Shown: piece after piece, positions 57,745 to 64,000 of the stretch | How the letters are laid out: each line of letters opens with the position of its first letter | Position numbering within the stretch: the first letter of the stretch is position 1 | Origin: Laguncularia racemosa | Lineage: Eukaryota; Streptophyta; Magnoliopsida; Myrtales; Combretaceae | Direction: 5' to 3' | Assembly (NCBI GenBank): GCA_037954665.1 | Contig: JBBMOL010000135.1 | Span: 5,001-69,000 of the forward strand | DNA length: 64,000 nucleotides | Position numbers and translations under genes: made by a program | Notes under the pieces: model-generated | What the model was told of the DNA's origin: nothing | The model's database searches: none | The model's input: only the letters and a program-made list of their open reading frames with translations

Positions 57745-58780
57745 ATGTTGGACGATCTCAAGCGGCTCCAGTAGCAGTTCAAAGGCTTTTTGGAAATGTA
57801 CAAGGCCAACCGAGCCCATGTCGAGGAATTGTCCGTCCAACTAGCGAGTCTCTCAAGAGAGGTGTCGTCTAGGAAAGGGAAGAGAAGAGAGACAGAAGAG
57901 ACCAGCGGAGGCAGTGCCTCTAGGGATCAGGCTTCAGGAGGCTTCATGGCGTTTGGGGAAGAAGAGAGGGGGGTGGTGATGCCGAAGTACGCTCGCCTAG
58001 ATTTCCCTAAGTTCGATGGTAAATCTGACCCCCTGGGTTGGTTGAGCTGATGTGAACTCTTCTTTAGGCACCAACACACACAGGAGGGGGATCGGGTAGA
58101 GCTGGCTGCCTATCACCTAGAAGGAGGCTCAATTGTGGTTCCACAAGATGGAGCGCGATTGACTTGGAATCTTGTGGGAGGAGTTCAAGGCCATCTGTCA
58201 TTCCCAATTTGGACCCCCGCTTAGAAGTAACTCGTTGAGGGAGTTGGCCAAATTGAGGTAGCTAGGAACCGTGGATGAATACCAACAGCGGTTCACCCAA
58301 GTCTCCACCCAGATACCATCCCTAACGCCAGAGCAGGAAGTGGCGTTGTTCATCAGTGGGTTGAAGGAATCCATCTCTGTGGACATCTTGATCCAAAACC
58401 CTCGGGACATGATTCATGCTGTGGCCCTAGTGCGATTGTATGAGAGGAGGAGTGTGGTTATGAGAGCAGAGGTAGAGGCACAAAAAAGTAAAGTAGTGGC
58501 AACAGCGGAAGGAGAGGTGGTCACGAAGAAATTCTTGCTAGCAGCTAACTCTATTGCGACCCCGTATGTGAAGAGACTGAGTAAGGTAGAACTGGAAGAG
58601 AGGAGGAAAAAGGGACTTTGCTTTAACTGCGATGAGCTATTCTCCGTGGGTCATCGTTGTAAGAGGGTGTTTTGGCTGGAATGTATGGAAGAGGAACTAA
58701 AGGGCTAGGACGAGGATGATGACGGGGGGAAGGTGAACGATGTGCTGCCTATAGAGGTATCTCGTGTTTGCATGTGAGGC
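57745..58780 (+). pseudogene. gag of the small LTR element, broken
   Basis: The ATG at 57745 (MLDDLKRLQ) meets a stop at codon 10 and continues with KANRAHVEELSVQLASL, PKYARLDFPKFDGKSDPLGWL and a TGA at about 58048, at the usual Trp position. After frame changes the gag domain resumes: DEYQQRFTQVSTQIPSLTPEQEVALFISGLK (58271 on). A zinc knuckle CFNCDELFSVGHRCK lies at about 58618-58662. It ends in an acidic tail. The sequence type is gypsy gag. It would coat element RNA; without it the element relies wholly on partners. Confidence 0.9.
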
Positions 58781-58807
58781 TACATGCGCTTTCGAGGAGG
58801 GAACAAA

Positions 58808-59434
58808 TGTTACACGCGAGGTTAGCTCGCGTTCACATAAAGGGTTAGCACCTAGCGTATTAGTCGTGTCTTGTGTATTGTGATAAGTGTTGCAAAATGT
58901 TGTCCTGATCTACTATGCAGGTGTATTTTGCTTTGTCTTAGTTGTTTGTTTCTTTTCCTAGTGTAACATGTCTAGTGGGTTAATGGGTGCTTGCCGATCC
59001 AGCTGGAGGTGGTGTCTTAAGTATTGTAGCCTTTCATTATGGTAGATGGGTGTGCCAAGTGTGCTAGAGTCAGGTGTAGTGTTGATGTCATGCTACTAGT
59101 CACTATGTATATAGTTAGTAGTGGGGGGTTGTAAAAGTGGAGTCGTGGGAGAGAAAATAGGGGGAGCATGGGGATGAGGCAATTAAGGGAAACAACTTGC
59201 CCAGATTGTACTTAAAAAGCCGAGAAAAGGAAGGAAAAGGGCAAGAATTATTTTCTCCAAATTAAAACTCTTCTGTTGATTAGAAATTGTTGAGATCGCC
59301 GGGTTCTCTCTAACAAGCCCGGAACCACTAGCAACCATAGGGAGACGCAGAAGAAAAACCCTTAAAACTACTGGTGAATTTGACCTAATAAGTGAGTCGA
59401 AAGAAGGTGGTCCTAAAGAACGATTCTATAACAA
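58808..59434 (+). repeat. 3' LTR of the gag-only element
   Basis: It matches 57079-57724 closely; the length difference is mainly the G-run. It is followed by the ATACA duplication, after which copia sequence resumes. Confidence 0.93.
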
Positions 59435-59439
59435 TACAA

Positions 59440-61090
59440 GACAAAAAAGGGATATTCATATTTCAGGATCTGTGCAAGTTCAAGAATCTAACTCAAGTCC
59501 TTCAAATGAGATAACTGTTTCTAACTTTCTAGCCTTGCAAAGTGAAACCGAACCTCAAAATAATGATGATGATTAGAACCTTCCAATTGCCTTTAGGAAA
59601 GGAAGGAGAGAATGCACTAAAAGACTACTATACCTATTGTCACACTAACTCTCTTTCCAAAAATTCTTGCCTACCTACAGAGCCTTCCTTGTCAACCTTA
59701 ACATCGTCACCCTTCCTACCATCCTATCTGAGGCATTGTTTGATGAAAAATGGAAGCAAGCCATGGACATTGAAATGAATGCTTTGAGAAGAATAGGACT
59801 TGGGAACTGGTCAAATTGCCAACAGGAAAGAGGCTAGTAGGTTGCAAATGGGTTTACATAGTAAAATATAAGGTTGATGGGTCAATTGAGAGGTATAAGG
59901 CAAGGTTGGTAGCCAAGGAATACATGCAGACTTATGGAATTGACTATTTGGAAATGTTTGCATAAGTTGCAAAGATTAACATGTTGAGAGTCATTTTGTC
60001 CCTAGCTGCTAACCTTAGGTGGGAGTTACACCAATTTGATGTGAAAAATGCATTCCTGCATGGAGAATTAGAGTGATATTTATATGGAGGTCCCATCTAG
60101 TTATGGTTTAGGAGATTTGCTAGGGTTATGTTGGCTTCAGGATACAAACAAAGTCAAGGGGATCATATTTTGTTCATCACTTAGCTTCAGGGGGAGTGAC
60201 AACCTTATTAGTGTATGTGGATAACATCATTTTGAATAGAAATGATGAAAGAGAGCAACAGGTTTTGAGTTAGTGCCTAGCTAAAGAATTCGAGATCAAG
60301 ACGTTGGGGATATTGAAGTATTTCCTAGGAATTGAAATTACTCATTCAAAAAGGGGATTTTTATATCTCAATAGAATTATGTGACTAATTTGCTCAAAGA
60401 AACAGGTTAAGCTGCATGCAAACTAGCAAGTATCCCTATAGACTTGATTCATAAATTAGGGAATGCAGAGGAAGATGCCACAGTGAATAGGGAAATGTAT
60501 TAGCATCTTGTCGGATGACTCATTTACTTATCTCATACTAGACCTAATATAGCTTATTCAATAAGCTTGATAAGCCAGTTCATGCATAGCTCACGAAAGA
60601 CTCATTTGCAAGCTACATATAGGATTCTGCAATACTTCCCGAAACACTAGGAAGGGGAATTTTGTTTGAAAGAAATAAAGCCTTGGAGAAAATCTAGTGA
60701 CATGGAGAAGTAAGAAACAGAGTGTCATTGCATGGTCTAGCGCTGATGCAAAATTTCGTGTAATGGCACAAATCATATGTGAGCTACTATGGTTGAAAAT
60801 CATCATTGAAGACCTAAAGATTAACTGGGTTAGGCCAATGAAGCTTTACTATGACAATAAGTTAGCAATAAGCATAGCTCATAACCCAATTCAATATGAT
60901 CGAGCTAAGTATATTGAGATTGATAGGTACTTCATCAAGGAAAAATTGGACAGTGGCCTGATATGCACTTTATATGTATCAATACATGGACAACTTGCAA
61001 ACATTCTCACCAAAGGATTGAATAGTTCATCGTTTAAGAGGGTTTTGTCTAAGCTGGGAATGGGAAGTTCCTATTCACTAGCTTGAGAGG
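59440..61090 (+). pseudogene. Reverse transcriptase and RNase H of the rearranged copia
   Basis: The plus strand reads RQKRDIHISGSVQVQES (linker), KWKQAMDIEMNALRR, LPTGKRLVGCKWVYIVKYKV, ERYKARLVAKEYMQTYGIDY, HQFDVKNAFLHGEL and a YxDD box reading YVDN (60214-60225). LTHSKRGFLYL-like text follows, then RNase H from 60697: MTWRSKKQSVIAWSSADAKFR, YYDNKLAISIAHNPIQYDRAKYIEIDRYFI and LSKLGMGSSYSLA. Stops are frequent before 60690, while the RNase H frame is intact. A purine-rich GAGAGGGAG tract follows at about 61085. Confidence 0.88.
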
Positions 61091-61093
61091 GAG

Positions 61094-61303
61094 TGTGGAA
61101 AAATATGTGTATTTATTTTTATATATTATATGTATTTATTTTTAGATATTGTACAGTTATAGTTTAGAAAATCATATTAGGGAAGTTTCTTAATTTTTAG
61201 GAATAGAATTATTTTCTTTAATTAGTATAGTAATCATTCCGTTTCGTATATATCCTTAATGGATTAATTAATGAATAAGATTTGAACTCTATTTACAATA
61301 AAA
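61094..61303 (+). repeat. 3' LTR of the rearranged copia (approximate right end)
   Basis: It starts TGTGGAAAAATATGTG directly after the purine tract that ends pol, as a copia 3' LTR should. It is AT-rich and ends somewhere at about 61298-61306, where gypsy integrase sequence begins. No partner 5' LTR was found, so the end is inferred. Confidence 0.65.
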
Positions 61304-61305
61304 AG

Positions 61306-62228
61306 TAGTTGCAGAGTTGTTTATGAAGTGGTAAGACTTAATAGGTTTCCTTGCACTCTAGTTAGTGATCTTGACTCCTTATTTGTAAGTGGTTTTTGGA
61401 AATAATTATTTTGCTTACAAGGGAAATGTTTACATTTTAGTACAACTTACCATTTGGAAACAAATGGTCAAACTAAAGTTTTGAATAGATGTTTGGAGTG
61501 TCACCTCCAGTGTTTTGCTTTAGAGGTTCCTAATTCTTGGGCTGCTTGGATTAGTTGGGTAGAATTTTGTTACAACACATCCTTTCACTCATCAACAAGT
61601 ATGATGCCCTTTTAGGTGGTGTACGGCCTTCCTCCCCCTTTTTTGCCAATTTATTTGACTAGTGAAGTTCTTAATCCAAACTTAAAACTGCGTTGCAGTT
61701 GCATGATGAGATGTTGGCTCACTTAAGTGCTAATTTGGAGAGAGCTCAATTGAGGAATTGTACTTTGGCTAATAACCATAGGGGTGATGGAGTTTATCAA
61801 GTTGGAGATTGGGTATTAAGACACTTATCCCCAAAAAACAGAAAAAAAAAAGGTTGTTTGTTAAGACAACTTCTAAATTAGCTCCCTGTTTCTATGGGCC
61901 TTTTTCAAATAGTTGAACATGTGGGGAATGTCACATATAAATTGAAATTACCTTAAGGGTGTCACCTGCATCCGGTTTTCCATTTGTCCTTGCTTAAAAA
62001 TCACATGGTTCTTTTCCTGTGTCAATTGACATTCCCGAGATTTATTATCTGATGATATGGGCTTGTTTCGTCATCCATGCAAAGTTTTGGGACATTGTTT
62101 TGAGGTACATAATGGGTTGGAAGTTCCTCAAGTCTTGATTCAATGGGAGGGTCTTTTGGTGATGAGGCCACATGGGAACTCTGCTGCTATTCATTTGTAG
62201 TTTCCAGACTTAAAAGGGTGGGGGTTAT
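61306..62228 (+). pseudogene. Integrase and chromodomain-like end of the nested chromovirus
   Basis: Across shifted frames the plus strand reads RFPCTLVSDLDSLF, a damaged STTYHLETNGQTKVLNRC (integrase core), WISWVEFCYNTSFHSSTSMMPF and VVYGLPPP, then a broken C-terminal domain. The end is VPQVLIQWEGL followed, one frame over, by DEATWE, the chromodomain pattern. Stops and frameshifts are numerous. The 61693-61881 frame (MQLHDEMLAHLSANLERAQ) is the normal stretch after the core. Confidence 0.85.
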
Positions 62229-62648
62229 TGATGCAACCCCCAGACTTTCTAAGCCTTCATTGAGAGTTTGTATTAGACGTAAGCCTATGACGTCGTACTA
62301 GTGTGTTCTAGTGTGTGGTGTGCTTGTGTATGCATATAGTGGGTTTTTATATATGCTCTATGTTGCATAATTGTGCAGTAGTGGTTGTATGGGATGGGTT
62401 TGTAGACATTCTGGTAGTGGTAGTGTTGTATATAAAGAAATGTTAGCTGTTAGTTGGTTAGAGGGAGGGAATTATATAAATAAGAGCTCAATTGTTGAGC
62501 TAATCAAGAAATCTGCATGCTCGATAACAGAAACCCACAGTGGAGAAGTCTACCAGACATTGGCTTCTTTGGAAGAAATTGGCCAAGAGCACTGCTCTAG
62601 GTATGTTCTTTGTTCAATTTCTTGTTTGTTGAACCTGTAGTTGTATCA
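62229..62648 (+). repeat. 3' LTR of the nested chromovirus
   Basis: It starts TGATGCAACCCCCAG and ends TTGTATCA. It aligns with the two halves of the 5' LTR. TATATAAA is at 62473-62480. Confidence 0.88.
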
Positions 62649-62740
62649 TAACTTCTTTACCTTTATGGGCTTTTGCTGCCATAGAGGTGTTTTTGCTATG
62701 AGCCTATAATTCACACTTAGCCCTTTGGGGAATTGGCCAA

Positions 62741-62752
62741 GCTCTAGTACCA
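62741..62752 (-). other. Primer-binding site of the outer copia (minus strand)
   Basis: On the minus strand it reads TGGTACTAGAGC, a variant of the tRNA-Met site, directly after the 5' LTR. It fixes the direction of the outer copia. Confidence 0.8.
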
Positions 62753-62939
62753 TGATAAAATATAAAAGAAAATGTAAATAGAAGATATTTCAACTTATCA
62801 CCATAAGTACATAAGATGATCAATTTGTAGCACCTCATACATGATTGGAGTTAGGTAGTATCAACCCCAACATTTATTTACCCAAAACATCAACTATTTA
62901 CTATATCTAGAGAATGCAATTGATATTCTTATAACTACA
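62753..62939 (-). repeat. 5' LTR of the outer copia
   Basis: It matches 42693-42886 (GAAGATATTTCAACTTATCACC, TAGGTAGTA, TTTATTTACC). On the minus strand it starts TGTAGTTATAAGAATATC and ends TTTATCA next to the primer site. Confidence 0.82.
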
Positions 62940-62940
62940 T

Positions 62941-63479
62941 TGTTAGACCCGAGAATTTAGTGATCAAGCTAGATCAACAGACTAGAGCTAGAAAATCCAA
63001 GGAAATAGAATTCAGCATTGATATCCAAACTAAGGAAATAGAAACGAGTGGATACTTGAGCTACAGCTTAGCCGGAGAGCGGATCTCTGAGACTAAGGCC
63101 AAACTGAATTTGTCTAGATGATTCTTAACTGTTTTTCTCTCCCAAATTTGCACTATTTAAACCCCCCCGCTTGGCCACGTCAGCCCACTCCTCTTGGCCA
63201 TGTCAGCCCTCACACCTCTAGCATAGATAATACCCCAGCCCCTCAGCCACATCAGCACATCCACACCACCCACACTAACCAGAACACACATAGAGCACCA
63301 CAGATCCTATATTACTAAAATACTACACAAAAAACACACATACCATGCATACAAATAATACCTCACACCCCATACACCGCGTACATCATACAAAGAGACA
63401 AACCACCACACACCACACACATAACAAATAGCACACCACCCAAAACCCCTACACAACACCCACAACACTACACAACACA
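62941..63479 (-). repeat. Probable 3' LTR of the minus-strand chromovirus at the right edge
   Basis: On the minus strand it would start TGTGTTGTGTAG, after a GTGGGGG purine-rich tract, and end GGGTCTAACA. It lies directly downstream of the gypsy integrase at 63490-64000. The inner half is CA-rich (about 63170-63480). No partner LTR is in the window, so this is inferred from TG/CA ends and position. Confidence 0.6.
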
Positions 63480-63486
63480 CCCCCAC

Positions 63487-64000
63487 AAGCTACCCCTCCA
63501 CACCTCTCCTCTGATACACATTCATTAGAGGAGCATCAACACGTGGGATCATATCAATTACCTCCCCTGAAACATTGTCCTTGTCCTCAAGGACAGAATC
63601 TGGGAATTGCAATTGGAAGGTAGATGTTTCCATCCAAGTCACATCATGAGAAGATTGTCCTTGCCATTGCACTAACAATCGAGGAACCTCCATTAGCCCA
63701 TCATGCCTATATTGATGACCCAATATAGAGATTGGTAAATACTCTATTATCTCAGCATCCTCAAAAAATCTAATGAAAGATCCAGAGTGGAAGTAAAAGT
63801 ACCCACAGCCCTCTTAAGAAGAGAGACATGAAAAATCGGATAAATGCAACAATGAGAAGGAAGGCACAATTTATAAGCCACCCTTCTAATGCGTTCTAGG
63901 ATTTGAAAAGGCCTAAAGAAACAAGGAGAAAGCTTAGAGGAAGATTTGGTAGAAACTCGATGTTGTAATGAAGGATGCAGCTTCAAGAAAACCCAATCGC
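63487..64000 (-). pseudogene. Chromovirus integrase C-terminus and chromodomain (partial, runs off window)
   Basis: On the minus strand the integrase C-terminal domain (LKLHPSLQHRV, KLSPCFFRPFQILERI, AYKLCLPSHCCIYPIFHVSLLK) is at 63986-63790. After a stop and shift come LLVQWQGQSSHDVTWMET and FQLQFPDSVLEDKD, a chromodomain at about 63700-63590. The frame ends at 63490. Chromodomains steer integration toward particular chromatin. The rest of the element lies beyond the window. Confidence 0.88.

Larger units (their letters stand above)
57079..59434 (+). mobile_element. Small gag-only LTR retrotransposon (TR-GAG type)
   Basis: LTRs are 57079-57724 and 58808-59434, near-identical (TGTTACACGC...TATAACA), with a perfect 5-bp duplication ATACA (57074-57078 and 59435-59439). 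The internal part is only about 1.08 kb and codes for a gypsy-type gag with a zinc knuckle and nothing else. There is no protease, reverse transcriptase or integrase. This matches terminal-repeat retrotransposons with a GAG domain, which must borrow enzymes from an autonomous partner. The high LTR similarity makes it a comparatively young member of the nest. Confidence 0.93.
50600..61300 (+). mobile_element. Rearranged Ty1/copia element inside the chromovirus
   Basis: Its own sequence lies at about 50600-51420 (inverted gag/protease piece), 51420-51932, 56965-57078 and 59435-61300. Reading across the two inserted elements restores continuous copia protein in both places: PQPIPIE joins STLVKSLATP, and KNLVYT joins RQKRDIHI. 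Integrase end, reverse transcriptase, RNase H and a 3' LTR are present; a 5' LTR was not found. The outer edges against the gypsy element are approximate and no target duplication was seen. Confidence 0.78.
46492..62648 (+). mobile_element. Ty3/gypsy chromovirus-like retrotransposon nested in the outer copia
   Basis: LTRs are 46492-48950 (interrupted by a LINE) and 62229-62648. They share TTTCTAAGCCTT, GTGTGTGGT, TATATAAATAAGAGCTCA and GCTTCTTTGGAAGAAATT. The ends read TGATAC...GTATCA. The flanks share TAAC (TAACA left, TAACT right; ATAAC on both sides if the end is shifted by one base). Gag, a protease remnant, an integrase core and a chromodomain-like end are present. Reverse transcriptase and RNase H are missing where a copia element sits. 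It is long dead. Confidence 0.88.
42693..62939 (-). mobile_element. Outer Ty1/copia retrotransposon (minus strand), host of the nest
   Basis: Related LTRs lie at both ends (42693-42886 and 62753-62939), sharing GAAGATATTTCAACTTATCACC and neighbouring sequence. The primer-binding site adjoins the right LTR, so the element reads leftward. Domains in order from right to left are protease, integrase, reverse transcriptase and RNase H, which is copia order. A LINE (about 43227-43909) and a gypsy element (46492-62648) are inserted in it. Only about 90 bp separate the primer site from the gypsy insertion and gag is missing. Its own sequence is roughly 3.4 kb. No target duplication was found. Confidence 0.85.

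Overview
The window is nuclear DNA from a land plant, most likely a flowering plant. The evidence is the density of Ty3/gypsy, Ty1/copia, L1-type LINE and hAT elements, primer-binding sites matching plant initiator tRNA-Met, CCCTAAA-type telomere-like repeats, and one host-like exon followed by a standard GT splice donor. The species cannot be named from sequence alone. There is no bacterial gene, rRNA, tRNA or CRISPR array.

Left part (1-30,120). A short degenerate telomere-like tract (1-118) runs into a very large, highly diverged minisatellite. The unit is about 15 bp, RTYRTYRYYRCAAAT, with 18-, 21- and 24-bp variants. About 22 kb of array lies in four blocks. It is split by one complete but decayed Ty3/gypsy element (3634-10157, 5-bp target duplication TAACG) and by two copies, in opposite orientation, of a roughly 0.9-kb AT-rich element with terminal inverted repeats. 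Long open frames on both strands here follow from the triplet-multiple repeat period and its stop-poor composition; they are not annotated as genes.

Middle (30,120-42,690). AT-rich DNA and a CA-rich tract are interrupted by a complete decayed hAT transposon (31300-36441, near-perfect 8-bp target duplication, transposase on the minus strand). Next comes the only convincing host gene piece: a Q/Y-rich first exon starting at 37643. Several kilobases of intron-like sequence follow, with one weak candidate exon and a small non-autonomous hAT element.

Right part (42,690-64,000). This is a nested stack of dead retrotransposons. A minus-strand copia (42693-62939) holds a truncated LINE and a gypsy chromovirus (46492-62648). 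That chromovirus has a second LINE in its 5' LTR and a rearranged copia in its body. The rearranged copia in turn received a complete copia (51933-56964, duplication TTGAG) and a small gag-only LTR element (57079-59434, duplication ATACA). A minus-strand chromovirus end runs off the right edge. Every element carries stops, frameshifts or changed catalytic residues, so none looks autonomous.

All boundaries were read by eye. Those described as approximate are accurate to tens of bases.
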